From Cercis canadensis (taxonomy: Eukaryota > Streptophyta > Magnoliopsida > Fabales > Fabaceae), in assembly GCA_003255065.1 (NCBI GenBank), contig QAOA01002460.1, positions 1 to 64,000 on the forward strand: DNA of 64,000 bases, given 5' to 3'. A program made the position numbers and the translations under genes. Positions within the stretch are counted from its first letter, which is position 1. Every line of letters starts with the position of its first letter. The notes under the pieces are model-generated. The model was not told the DNA's origin, did no database searches, and saw only the letters and a program-made list of their open reading frames with translations. Positions 34,942 through 47,147 of this stretch are shown piece after piece.

Positions 34942-36802
34942 TTATTTATAAAATTCCATCACTCCCAAAGCAGAAAAAGCACGGCAGGCCACTCGAAATT
35001 TGGAAAATCCAGACCTCTTGCACAAATTCTCGAAGTCTTTCTCAGTTCTCTCTTTTCCACCAACAGTAATAAACATTAGATTGTCAAGAATGGAAACCAA
35101 CTTAGATGCATCAGTTGATTCTGGAGTTTCTGGCAGTATGAACTCCACAACAATCACCTTTCCATTTTGTGGCAAAGCTTTGTAACAATTTCTTAAAAAT
35201 TCAATACAGTTTTCATCTGCCCAATTATGGCATACAGCCTACAACAGCCAAGGATTTAAAAAGTTGAGGTTAGTTCCTTAATAATGAGTAGCTAGTCAAA
35301 CAACTCTTAGATATACAATCACAAATATGTACTCAGTAGTTTTGTGCATTTATGATTAGCTGTATAATTAGTGTTACTATTTTATTTGTTGAGACAATTA
35401 ATGTTGCCCTTTAAAGCTAGGTGAGTTAAATAAGTGTGTACTATATATACTAACCTTTAATATTATGGCATCACCTTTTGGAACACTTGCAAACATATCT
35501 CCTCCAATGTGCTCTATCCCTTCATGAAATTTGATACAGTTTATGGTTAGTAATTGTGGTGAAGAAAAAAATGGAACTGCTTCTTTTATCATTCAAGATA
35601 TGGTAACTACAGAAAGGGGAGGGCAAAAGGGGTAGGGGAAGAGAGATACCTGGATAGGGTGTTGCATTTTCTATAACTTGGGGCAGATCAAAATTAATTC
35701 CCTTTATTGAAGGGTGCTTGGAGATAATCATCTTGAGATTAGCCCCATTTCCACCTCCTACATCAACCAATGTTGACACTCCTTCAAATCCTTTATATAT
35801 TTCAAGCATCCTATTCATCTCTACTGTGCAGACATCTGCCATTGCTTTGTTAAAAATGTGATTCAGATTTGGATCTTTCTGAAAGTATTGGTAGGAGGTG
35901 GCTCCATGAACTTTCTTAAATAGGTCATTGCCAGCATCAGCAACTGATTCCTTGAAATTTAGCCTGGAAATGTAGAAGATACATAAGGATAACATATGAT
36001 AGCTCTTCCTGTGAAGAAATAAAGACCCTACTTCTTTGTCATTAAAATAAGGAATAACAAAATATCCAAATTATTATGAAGTAAAGCTACTTTACTAAAC
36101 CCCCAATAATGATAATAAATTTAGGTTTTCTTAAGAAGCAACATAAAACTCATTCTTCCTTGTTCATTTCAAGTGGGAAAAATCAATAAAATGTCTAAAA
36201 AAGATAAATATACAAACTATAATTTGGTAGAATCTAAACTTAATAAAAGAAAGTTTATAAGTATGATCAATCGAATTCCAACCTTATCACAGTATAGTTT
36301 GTGAAATATTGTAGCAAAAAGTATGCATATGTTAGCATTCAATTATATTATGTAGTATATCAACTCACCAAACTTCCATTAATGCTCTGTGAGAGAGAAA
36401 TGTTGTGAATGAAGCCAAGTTGCCTCCCTTATCATCACACACCAAGTATTTAGTACTTTCTGAGAGTCCGTAAACTCTTTCAGTGCTACCATTTTCATTG
36501 TTGCGTGTAGAACAACTAAGAAGAGTGTAACTGGCAAGCAAACGCAGCATACGTTCAAGCCTAGGCGCCAAGTCTGGGTATTGGTTTGGAAGCTGAGAAG
36601 CAATTTCAGAGACAGACAAGTGTGAACCTGGTGGGGTTGCCTTAGCTATGATCTCAAACAAGTTGAGCTCAAGAGCAGCATTAAGCACTGCAGGATAGAC
36701 TTGAGTGGTAGAAAGTAGCATGGCAGAGAGGCAAGCATCGTCCTCTGAAAGTTGAGGACAGGTTTTCCCCACTCCATTCTCTGTGGTATATTTGGAATCC
36801 AT
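34942..36802 (-). CDS. caffeic acid 3-O-methyltransferase-like protein
   Basis: Four coding exons on the minus strand: 36802-36369, 35963-35650, 35519-35455 and 35238-34942. All are GT-AG and phase-consistent, giving 369 aa, the usual length for class II plant O-methyltransferases, which transfer a methyl group from S-adenosylmethionine to phenolic hydroxyls in the cytosol. Residues ~25-110 form the dimerisation region. LVDVGGGNG (210-218) is the SAM-binding loop, with [10 protein letters not shown] downstream. Expected catalytic residues are present: His275 in CHNWADENC, Glu303 in VVEFILP and Glu334 in GGKERT. The family norm is CHDW, so Asp after the catalytic His is Asn here. The segment [15 protein letters not shown] differs from the MLAHNPGGKERT of lignin COMT, so the substrate is probably not the classic monolignol intermediate and cannot be named. 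The gene ends MEFYK. No inactivating change seen. Confidence 0.93.
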
Positions 36803-36876
36803 AAATGCTTAATTCTGTGATCTCTCTTTTTGCTTTTATCTTGTTGAGTGCATGCTTCTGCTCTAGGAGGGTTTAG

Positions 36877-36884
36877 CTTTTATA
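36877..36884 (-). promoter_or_regulatory. TATA box of the O-methyltransferase gene
   Basis: tataaaag on the minus strand, about 75-82 bases before the start codon at 36802, a suitable distance for a short 5' leader. Confidence 0.55.
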
Positions 36885-36927
36885 GGAAAAATTCTAGTGT
36901 GAATATGTTTGAAATTTACTGTGGCAT

Positions 36928-36934
36928 ACCTACC
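36928..36934 (+). promoter_or_regulatory. AC-I element (ACCTACC), candidate MYB site
   Basis: acctacc lies about 45 bases upstream of the TATA box of the O-methyltransferase gene. AC elements are bound by R2R3-MYB regulators of phenylpropanoid and lignin genes and work in either orientation. Presence is seen; function is inferred. Confidence 0.45.
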
Positions 36935-38565
36935 ACTTTTTTTCTTTTTTTTCTTCTGGATCACGGAACCGGGAAAAAAAATAAAATTCTTACTAAATAC
37001 TTCTCGTTGGCGGCTATGTTATTAGTAAAAAACAGTGTATTTAAAAACAAAGTTTGGTTGTTAATTCGTTGCTCATTTAAGCTAGGTGTAATCATTCTGG
37101 TATTGCCACCAGTTCTAAAACAGTCATAAATGATGTTAAGTTATTGAAATTCTGCTTATTTAATGCATTTCCTTTTATGAATAAGAAAAGAACACTCAGA
37201 ATATTCCACAATTAACTACTCTGGCCCGAACATGTTGAGCTTGCGGTCCAGTACAATAATTCCCACTTTGACAAGGAAGTAAAGAATGTAACTAATTTGA
37301 TCATGCTTAATACACGTGACTCATTTCAAATGACAATATATAGTATGAAAAATTCAACACAAACTGGAAAACTCTTCCACAGTTGAGGTGGTAAAGAGTG
37401 TGCAATACCATTCAAAGCATAGATTAATCCTCGTTAGTGGATGTACTTTAGAAAAAGATACATTGTTCTTATCTAAGATGTCGTAAAGAATTAAACTTCT
37501 ATTTAAATATTAGCACTATATGCTTTTTAGTGGTGCTTTGTCTTTAAAGAAAACTCAAATCGTTAGAGCAGCCTCTGGACTATGACTTCCCTCCTTGCTT
37601 TTGTTGGTTTTACTTTCAAACATGCATACAACATGATATCTATATGAGGAAGTTAGTTGCCGTACATTTGAACTTTAGAAAATTCCAACGTTGGATATTC
37701 TACGGTTCATTTTAGCAAATCTGTTTATATGCGGATAAAGGTACTATGACAAGGTAGTCTAGTGCCTTATTAATTGTCAGTCAGTCACTGGAAACAGACT
37801 AGAGGGCCCAAAGTTACGATGTAACCATTCAATTATAACCAGCATGGATAATTTTTCAAGGTATAGTCTAACTTAGTGGCTCACCTGCTATTAGAGGCTC
37901 ATCCTGTTTTTGACTTGTAATTAGTTTTCTTAGGGTTCTACTTCAATACTCTGTGGATGCACGTTTATTTATTTATTTTTTTTCTGTGCGTCGAGGTTAG
38001 CTCAGGTTGTGCTAAGTATCTTTCCGTGGGTGGAGGTTAGGTCATGTAGCTAAGGTGATCGTTTGTCCCATATTTATTTTATTTTATACTCAATTAGTTT
38101 AGATTTTAGAGATTTTTTAAACAATTGAGGTTTAAAATTCAAATTTCTATGACTAAAATTATAGCTTTATCTATTTATATATATAAAAAAATCCTATAAA
38201 AAGCAGAAGTTAGCAATTAGTCAAATACAAGGAATTGAAATAGCTTGCTGTGATATTGACCACTGTGTCTTAAAGCTAATTTGGCAAGTTGTATCAATGG
38301 GGAGCTTCTAAGTTATTTTACTTTGAATTTTATCCCATTTTAAATAGGAATAAAGTTGACATATAGATATGGAATACAATCATATTTTATTTTATTGTGT
38401 TAGAGAAGAGAGAAACTAACATCATTCCACCCTCCGCATTTGTACTTATTTTGTCTGTTCAATGGTAAAAACTTTATCTGTCAACAAAAGAAAATTCCAA
38501 AACCTAGTAATCAACCTAACCTCATGGAGAGTGTAACTTTCTGACAGCAACAACTACGACTATCC
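36935..38565. other. no gene recognised
   Basis: AT-rich upstream region of the O-methyltransferase gene, without coding or repeat structure that I can name. Confidence 0.45.
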
Positions 38566-38569
38566 CATT

Positions 38570-38968
38570 TTATGTAAGTTGTTATTTATTAAAGAGATAG
38601 TGACTGTTGAAAGATGACCAAGAAATATTCAAGCAAGGCTGCTAGAGTCATTATAAAAAGGGCTTTCTAAGTAACTTCAACGAGGGTTGTTAGCCATAAC
38701 AAGATTTATAACAATCTTTGAATCCAGTAAAATAATATACATGTTTAGAAATTAACGAAAACTACAATACTTACATAAATAGTTTAGAAAGTATAATACG
38801 TGAGTAAATAGTTTGTTAAAGTATAACATTCAAGTCAATTAATCTAGCTGGAGGACTCTAAACTTCATATAAGAAAGAAACAATAAAATTTATGAACTTA
38901 AACTTCTTATAAGAGCCTCAAGGGTTTTGTACCACATATATCAGTTTACTTTTGTGCTTAACACATTT
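38570..38968 (+). repeat. repeat copy with the MULE empty site
   Basis: Bases 38760-38968 match 8770-8944 followed directly by 12843-12890: the same tcaattaatctagctggagg, catataagaaagaaacaata and gggttttgtaccacatata, but without the 3.9 kb MULE. Bases 38700-38870 also recur at 40740-40910. Confidence 0.8.
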
Positions 38969-40555
38969 GCATACCCCTTCACTTATCATGGGAAGATATG
39001 GTGAATTAGTCCTATATAAGATGTCTTTCTCTATCCGACATAGATGAAGGTAGCGCCACCCTGGACAGTTACTTCATGCGATGAAGGGGTAAACGGATTT
39101 AAGTCTTGGTAGAGAAATCATATATTGCTTGTTTAAATTCACTGTCTTTACTTTTGTTAGATATTATTGTAAATATATTTATCATTTAGGGTGAATAAAA
39201 TATACTTTTTGGCTGTATTTATATTCGCACAATTAATTTAGTGTAACCATCTTCAGACAGATGTTGTGGGGTGCCTAACACTTTCCACAAGCATAAACAG
39301 AGTCTCGAACCTTCTCTCGTTCTTAGACCTTTTTTTTTTTTTTTTAATGAAAAAGGGGTTTCCAATTGTTTCCCATTTTCTTAATACAATTGATGGCGAT
39401 TTCAAGTTTTCTTTTGAAAATTAATCTTTTTTTTTAAAAAGGTCCACTATTCGCATCGTAGTGATCTTCTAGTATGTTGTGACACTCCCTAACAAATAAG
39501 GTGTTGTATAAATCTTTTACATATAAGTAAAAGTCTTAAAGAATCAGAAAATATAATAAAATTAAAGGAGTCAATTATCTTAAAGAGATAGTGACTATTG
39601 AAAGATGGCCAAGAAATATTAAAGCAAGGCTACTTCTCCACATTTCAACACTCACGTGAGCATGAGCCATGGCCCATGAAGTATATAGCTCAATGGTCCA
39701 ATCTATAGAAAGAAGAGTCCTTTTACTTGGATTTTTCTCGCCTAACTTTACATATGACTGAGACTGATTGTGGTCGTGGGCAAGTTGGAGGGCTTTGTTC
39801 AAAAAGTCTTTGCTGTAGGCTAGGAACGAGAGATTTTTACTTATATTACTTTAGTTTTGAATGTAATTAAAGTCCTTTCCTTGAGACAAATATTATAATA
39901 CTTAAAATCATGCATTTGCACTGCATATAAAAAATATATCTGTGTTGCATAGTATCCGCATGCCCCTTCACTTATCATGGGAGGATAGGGCGAGTTAGTT
40001 CTATATATGATGCCTTTATCTATTTGACTTAAGTGATGGTAGCACTACCTTAGACGGTTGCTTTATGCAATGAAATGGTAGAAGTATTTAGGTCTCAGTA
40101 GAGAAGTTATGCATTGCATGTCTAAATTTTCTGTTTTTATTTTTGTTAGATATTATTGTAAATATATTTATCATTTTGGGGTAAATAAATATACTTTTTG
40201 GCCATATTTATATTCGTATAATTAATTTAGGGTAATCGTCTTTAGACGGGTGTTGTGGGGTGCCTAACACCTTCTTCACGTATAAACAAACTCTTGAACC
40301 CTCTCTGGTTTTGAGACCTTTTTTTTAAAAAAATTAAAAAAGAGTTTTCCAATTGTTTTTCATTTTTTAATACAATTGGTGGCGATTCTAAGTTTTCTCT
40401 CAAAAATTAATCTTTTTTTGAAAAGGTTTGCCATTTGCATCGTAACGACCTTCTGGTACATTGTAACACTCCCTAACAAATAAGGTGCTATATAAATCTT
40501 TTGCATACAAGTAAAAGTCTTAAAGAATCTGAAAATGTAATAAAACTAAAGGAGT
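38960..40555 (+). repeat. two tandem LTR/leader fragments
   Basis: Two head-to-tail copies (about 38960-39600 and 39950-40600) share ccccttcacttatcatggga, ttgttagatattattgtaaa, tgttgtggggtgcctaacac and cccattttcttaata followed by tggcgattt. They match the 3' part and the region just after the LTR type found at 21458-24505, in the opposite orientation. They are LTR ends with adjoining primer-binding-type leader, without any coding part. Confidence 0.75.
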
Positions 40556-41479
40556 CAGTTATCTTAATGAGATAGTGACTGTTGAAAAATGGCCAAGAAA
40601 TATTCAAGCAAGGCTGCTTCTCCACATATATAGACAGAAGAGTCCTTTTACTTGGACTTTTCTCACCTAATTTTGTTACCAACTCTCCTAAAGTCATTAT
40701 AATAAGGGCTTTCCGAGTAATTTCAGTGTGGGTTGTTAGCCATAACAAGATTTATAACAATCTTTGAATCCAATAAAATAATATACATGTTTAGAAATTA
40801 ATGAAAACCATAATACTTACATAAATAGTTTAGAAAGTAGAATACGTGAGTAAATAGTTTGTCAAAGTAAAATATTCAAGTCAATTAATCTTGTTAGAGG
40901 ACTCTAAACTCACTACAAATTTCTTGGATTCCAACGGAATTTTTTCGTTGGAATTTTACAAAATTCCATTAGAATTTTGTATTCCAACGGAATACGCGTC
41001 GTTGGAAAATGCCCCGTTGGAATTGTGGAATTCCAACGGTAATTCCAATGGAAATTTACCGTTGAAATTTTACAAAAAATTCCAATGGTAATTCCAAGGG
41101 AAACTTGGAAAAAAAGGGCAGAGTCATCAACAAATCCTCCTGTGGCTACAACATCCTCCTTTAATTTCTCATAGGAACTCTGCATGTGATTTCAAAAAGA
41201 ACACAAAACAGAAGTAATCAGTGAAAATACTTACATTATGCTAGAAGCTCAATTTTTATGTTAGAATTCAAGATACTCACATAAGTCCTTGCTGCCCTGG
41301 GTGTTGACCACTGGTCCGTCTCATCATTATGGTTCAACCTACAAAAAAGTTATGGGATGGTAGCCTCTCTACCTAGTTCCCGTGTCTGAAACATATAATA
41401 TATTTGTGTTAGTTATCAATGATAAATTAAAACATACATATAAAAACTTTATTACTAGTAAATAAAACTTACATATCGT

Positions 41480-42373
41480 CTTTTATGCTCTGACAGAGAA
41501 ATGGAGCCTCCCTTGTTCAGACATCCTCCCTCACTAGCTGATCGATTCTGTTTGTTTCGCTCTGAGTTCTCCTTAAACTCAGGGTCAGTTGTCCACTTAA
41601 TCCATAGTGCATCAAGGACATGGTCTGCCAACCACTTCCCCTTCGACTTGCGAGAACGAATAGAAGCTAAGTTTGCTCGGATCGTGTCAGCACACTTAAG
41701 CCCCTAAATCCGCTTAACAGCAACATCATGCTCCGGATCCCACTTACAATATTTCTGAAGCATTATGAGAAATTAGTTAGACTACTAGTTGAACACAATT
41801 GACAAACAACATGTGTAAAGTAAATAACATAATTTAATTGTATAACCTGAAATTCGCCAAACCATATATCTCTCACTTCTTGGGGAATATCCTTCCAGCT
41901 CGTCCATGGTTGCTCATACTTGCCCTTCATGATGGAAGAAATGATAGCAACCGTCTGATGGGACGGTATAAACCTGTACAATGTGATTATAAAATTTATT
42001 ATATATAGTACATATATAAAAATAGTATTAATAACAACAAATGAACATAGAAAGTGTAGACATCATACTCCTTCCCATTCGGTTGAACCAACATCCTACT
42101 AACAGTCGATCCACATGCCTCCGTAGTTGACCCAGCAGCAGAAGAACCTTCAGTAGATGGTGCATGTGATGGTGCTATGTGGGTGGATTCAATGGGAGTA
42201 GGAGACGGTAAGGGATCAATATGCACTTCAGGGGGTGCAGAATAAGTATGTAATGAGGCAGGAACTCTCCCTCTGCCTCGGGAGCTATAACTACTAGCAC
42301 GTCCGCCTGTCCCTGACATCTGTAAATACAAAAACATCAAATATGTCAGTGAGACATTAAGTAATAAGTACAT
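41480..42373 (-). pseudogene. Ptta/En/Spm tnpA-like gene
   Basis: Minus-strand blocks: MSGTGGRASSYSSRGRGRVP from about 42320 with a low-complexity Pro/Ser stretch; FIPSHQTVAIISSIMKGKYE, then WTSWKDIPQEVRDIWFGEFQ (41975-41850) with a donor; and from 41760 KYCKWDPEHDVAVKRI, a stop, then RANLASIRSRKSKGKWLADH and ALWIKWTTDPEFKENSERNK. Some coding continues toward 41300. This is the same family as the gene at 30325-31674. At least one in-frame stop (TAG, after KRI) is present. Confidence 0.75.
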
Positions 42374-42423
42374 TCACAAATTTTTATAAAAAAAAAATGT
42401 CACAAATAAATTAACCTTAACAA

Positions 42424-45400
42424 TCAATCACTATCAACTAAGTAATCATTAGGGACTTCATCCTCAGTTTCAGGCTCCTCGCTATCATATGATTCTTCAT
42501 CTTCTGCACCATACTCTCCCACCTCCTCATCAGTTTCAACATGTGCATTAATTGTCATGTCCATTAAATCTTCTCCCATATTATGCTCATCTCTTAAATT
42601 ATCAGCAATTTGGTCTGAAGAAGAGACTTCAGTGAAGTGCAAAGTTCTATCATCTTGAAATGGAACATCCCATAATTCAATTGTGCGCCTTGATTTAGTC
42701 TTAATCACCACAAACCAGTCTCTCTTGTTAGGATTTGGGCATGGCGATGGTGTAAAATATACTTGCTCCGCTTGTTGAGCAAAGATAAATATATCCTTAC
42801 CATTGTATCTCCTATTTGATTTAACCTCAATAATCCTATACTTGAGACAAATTCTTGTACCCATGGGCGAAGGATTAAACCATTTACACTTGAAAAGTGT
42901 TAATCGCTTAATAGGAATTCTGGGATACTCTATCTCAATTATCTCTTCTAACAATTCCATGATATAAAATATCTGTTCCACTAAGACCTACTCCAAAATT
43001 ATTTGATTTTCGATTATGTGCCCAATTGGATGTGTGAAAAGAATAACCATTCACGAAATAAATTGGGAATGTCTTCACTACTCTTAAAGGCCCCCAACCT
43101 AAATTGTACAAAATCTGATCTGAGATGTTATTGTAAGGATTGTGCACCTATTAACCATGAAGACATAAAAAGTGTTATATGAACACATCTGTTATAATAG
43201 ATAATAATGATAATTTCATGATGTAATTGTAGAAATGCAAGCACTTACATATTCTTTGAATAAATGGACAAAATTTAATTCTATATGTTTGTCAACTTCA
43301 ATGGAGCTGAGATTAGTGAATGTTGATGTCAATGACTGAACATAAATGCTGCAATCATCATCATCATATGCATTAAACACTAATACATAGAAACTTGTAA
43401 AATCTTCAATAACACATGAAAAATATGACTTACTTCAGGATGAGTTCAACTTCAGGGCAATTTAAAAGAATATATAAAGATATTGCTGCTAGTTCATCTT
43501 CACTTAGATAACGAGTTTTACATGCTCCTTCACGTCGGCCAGGATAGTTAAAAATAGATAGTAGAGGATGCAAAGACGACTCTCCACCATCATCATTTCG
43601 AGGCACTCTTCTATTTCTAGCATGTACGTGAGACTCAAAGTAATAAGAACAAAACGTAGAAGTCACTTCAAGTATGTAAGCTTTGCAGATAGAACCCTCC
43701 ATATGAGCTTTATTTTTCACTTTTCTCTTAAGATGGTGTAAGAACCTATGAAAAATCGAAATATTGCATGATTATAATAAATATAAATGACGAGGCATTA
43801 AATAGTAATTAATTTCAAAGGATAGATTTAGACCTCTCAAATGGATACATCCATCGATATTGTACAGGTCCACCAACTCGTGCTTCATACACTAAGTGTA
43901 TTGGTAAGTGTTCCATTACATCAAAAAAGCTAGGAGGGAATATCTTCTCCAATTTACACAAGATAAGAGGAATATTTTGATCCATCTTGTCCAGTCGACT
44001 TTCTTCTAGCATCGGACAACATAAGTCTCAAAAGAAATAACTTAATTCAGTCAAAGATTCCCAGATAGGAGTAAGCAAACAACTAAACGCAATTGGAAGC
44101 AATCTCTCCATGAAGACATGACAATCATGACTCTTCAAATGCTGCAAAGTGCAACTTCTCATATTAACACATTTGCCCAAGTTAGATGCATATCCATCTG
44201 GAAGCCTCAGGTCATGTACCCACTCACATATTGCTCTTTTTTTTATCCATATTCAAAGTGTATTGTGCTTTCGGTTTGACAAATTTTCCATTGCCTCTGT
44301 CTTCCAACTCTAAAGCCTTTCGTCTGCAATACAAACCAAGATCCATTCTTGCCTTGACATTATCCTTGGTTTTGCCTTTAACATCCATGACTGTGTTGTA
44401 AATATTTTTGAAGACATTACTCTCCGTATGCATAACATCCACATTGTGCGGATTCAACAAATCACACCAATACGGTAAATCCCAAAATATACTGCGTTTA
44501 GTCCAATTATGATGAATCCCGTAACCAGGTAAATTATACCTTCTTCCAGTATCTGTTATCTTAGGAAATTGAAAAACTTGTTCAAATACTTCAACTCCTG
44601 AGTATTGCTTAGGCGGTTGCCCCAATTCTTTTTGACCTTTCAAAAAATTCATCTTATTCTTACGAAATGAATGATTCATGCTCAAGAATTGTCGATGATA
44701 ATCAAAATAACAAATCTTTCGAGCATTTTTAGCATAAAATGCTTTTGAACTTTGCATACAAATAGGACAACCCAAACGACCTGCTATTTGCCAACCCGAC
44801 AACATACCATACGCAGGAAAGTCATTGATAGTCTACATCAAAGCAGCCTTCAAAGAAAAATTTTGCTTCTTAGAAATGTCATATGTTTGTACACCATCAT
44901 CCTATAACAGTTTCAGATCATCGATCAGAGGCTGTAGGTACACATCTATATTGGTCTTTGGATTATGTGGGCCAGGAATTATTATTGTTAGGAACATGTT
45001 TTCTCTCTTCATACACATTCCAAGAGGAAAATTGTACAGCGTCAAAATTACAGGCCAACAAGAGTATATATTAGAGTTCATATTGAAAGGACTGAAACCA
45101 TCAGAGCACAGACCTAATCTCACATTTCTGGGTTCTGATGCAAACTCCGGGTGAGTTATATCAAAATGCTTCCAGGCTTCTCCATCTGAAGGGTGTGACA
45201 ACACTCCTTCTTCACGTCGATTTTCATGATGCCATCTCATGTATTCTGCAGTTGCATTAGAGGCAAACAATCTTTGTAACCGAGGAATTATCGGTAAATA
45301 CCACATCTGTTTCTTTGGAATCTCCTTTTTTCGACTATTTCTACTTCCTCTATCCACAAAACGAGCTTCACCACAAAATCTACATTCTCTATTTGCTTCA

Positions 45401-46089
45401 CTATTACCATAATACAACATACATCCGGATGGACAACAGTCTATTTTTTTAGAACCACACCCAAGTTGAGCCACTAATTTCTTAGTCTGATAAAAATTAT
45501 CGGGCATTCGATGACCCATAGGCAAGATCTCTTTTATCAATGTGATTATCTCATCAGTACAATTATGATGCATATTATAATCAGACTTAATGCTCAAAAG
45601 TCTAACGGCAATTGATAATACGAAGTGGCTCTCACATCCATCCCACAAAGGAGATTGTGCAGCACATAGCATCTCATAAAACTTCGCGGATTTAGAATTA
45701 GGTTCCTCTGGTTCATAGTCAAAACAGAAACTAGAGCCCTCAGCATCAATAACCATTCGCTCATATAGATTCAAATCATCAGAAATTGGATCAACTTCAT
45801 AACCTCTTCTAAGAATTGGTGGTTCAATCTCCCTATGATTATACCAATAGTAATAATGTGGCTGAAAACCTTTCTTATATAAATGTAGCCTTACTTCATC
45901 CGAATTATGAAATCTTGTGCACTTACATCTTAAGCATGGACACCTAAATGTTCATTGCTGTTTAAACACTTCCAGTTTTTTAGCAGCTTCAATAAATGTC
46001 TCAACACCCTCTATGAATGAATTTAATAACGTATTTCCTTGAGGATTTTTCGTAATGTACATCCAACGACGATTCTCAAGTATCTCCAT
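42424..46089 (-). pseudogene. CACTA transposase tnp2 (TNPD-type), decayed
   Basis: From ATG 46089 the minus strand encodes a transposase-associated domain (MEILENRRWMYITKN ... FRCPCLRCKCTRFHNSDEVR), then the TNP2 catalytic region (MLCAAQSPLWDGCESHFVLS, MMITL-type region, CCPSGCMLYYGNSEANRECR, RLQRLFASNATAEYMRWHHE, GMLSGWQIAGRLGCPICM, DVMHTESNVFKNIYNTVMDV), then DUF4218 (MEHLPIHLVYEARVGGPVQY at ~43900, YLSEDELAAISLYI at ~43480) and DUF4216 (LFKCKWFNPSPMG at ~42880, then an acidic C-terminus ending at 42424). The protein would cut and rejoin the element ends. Stops occur in the associated domain (~45958) and at two places where the family has Trp (near 44902 and 44834), and a frameshift lies near 42960, so it is inactive. 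Confidence 0.85.
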
Positions 46090-46622
46090 CTATTCAAACA
46101 CTAAAATAGGATTTCATTAAATTTTATTTCTTTACGGATTGATCTTAACTTAAAGCTAAATTGGTATGGCTTCTATCTCGTTCTTTGAGAGTGCTTCACA
46201 CAAACAGAAGCTTATATAAGTAACTAGTTTAATAAAATTTCAGCAGCACCTCCCCATGGTTCTCCAAGTACACGAAATACGCTGCATAAGCAGCATAAAT
46301 ATGCACCCAGAGAAACACAAAGAGATGATGTAAAATTTTAATAGACAAGTTACAAAATAAACTTGCATATCTAATTTAGTGAATGCACTTCTCTAAGAAC
46401 AGTCCCAAAATTGGGGACTATCTAAGAGTTAACTCTACTCAGTTAACGCTTAGACGAGTTTCTAAGTTAAATAAACTATCCTATCTAAGAGTGTGTCTTC
46501 GAAAAAATATTACTATTTAATAAGATATTTACGAATTTAGGTTAGTTTTGAAATTATTTTACCAATATGGGTTACTTTTTCGCCTATTACACGCTACAAC
46601 GTTTTTATCAAAAAAACATAAG

Positions 46623-47147
46623 TTCAAAGGATTTTTATGGGTTCCACTCATACCCTTCTATTTTCCCAGCTCCGTCTCTGTCTCCTAATATGTCCTCCCC
46701 TCAACCCCTATGCGACCTACCCTTTTCCTTCTTTCCTTTTCTCTTGCTTTCTTGTTGTTTTTCCTTTGGGGTTAAAATGTTATTTGTTTGTGTGTTTTCT
46801 CTATGAGAGAGGGGAGGAAAGGAGAAGAACAGATTTGTATTGATAAAAGACCTACCAAAATCCACATCCCACAATTTTTTGGTTGGATCTTGCTAAAATG
46901 TGAGATGTCAATTTTGGTGGGTCTTTTATCAATACAAAACTGTTTTTCTCCTCTCCCTCTCATAAAGAAAACACAAAAGCAACTAACCTTCCAACTCCAG
47001 AGGAAGTGCAACAAGAAAGCATGAGAAAAGGAAATAAGGAAAATGGTAGGACACATTGGGGTTGAGAGGAGGACATATCAGAAGGAGACAGAGACAGAGC
47101 TGGGGGAAAGAGAAGGGTCTGAGTGGGACCCATAAAAATCCTTTGAA
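46623..47147. repeat. large foldback inverted repeat (~525 bp)
   Basis: The left arm (46623-46880, from ttcaaaggatttttatgggt) and right arm (46893-47147, ending acccataaaaatcctttgaa) are reverse complements for ~250 bases with few mismatches. They meet around a short centre near caaaatccacatcccac. No coding evidence: the open frames seen in both arms mirror each other. It is a foldback MITE-like element and could be transcribed into a long hairpin. Confidence 0.8.

Larger units (their letters stand above)
40911..46089 (-). mobile_element. CACTA transposon with decayed tnp2 and tnpA-like genes
   Basis: The terminus cactacaaatttcttggatt lies at 40911, next to subterminal repeats of the type ttccaacggaatt on both strands (40926-41100). 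Both transposon genes read toward it on the minus strand. The opposite terminus is not recognisable near the 5' end of tnp2, so the right limit given here is only the transposase start. The element may be truncated or extend far to the right (see findings). Confidence 0.8.
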
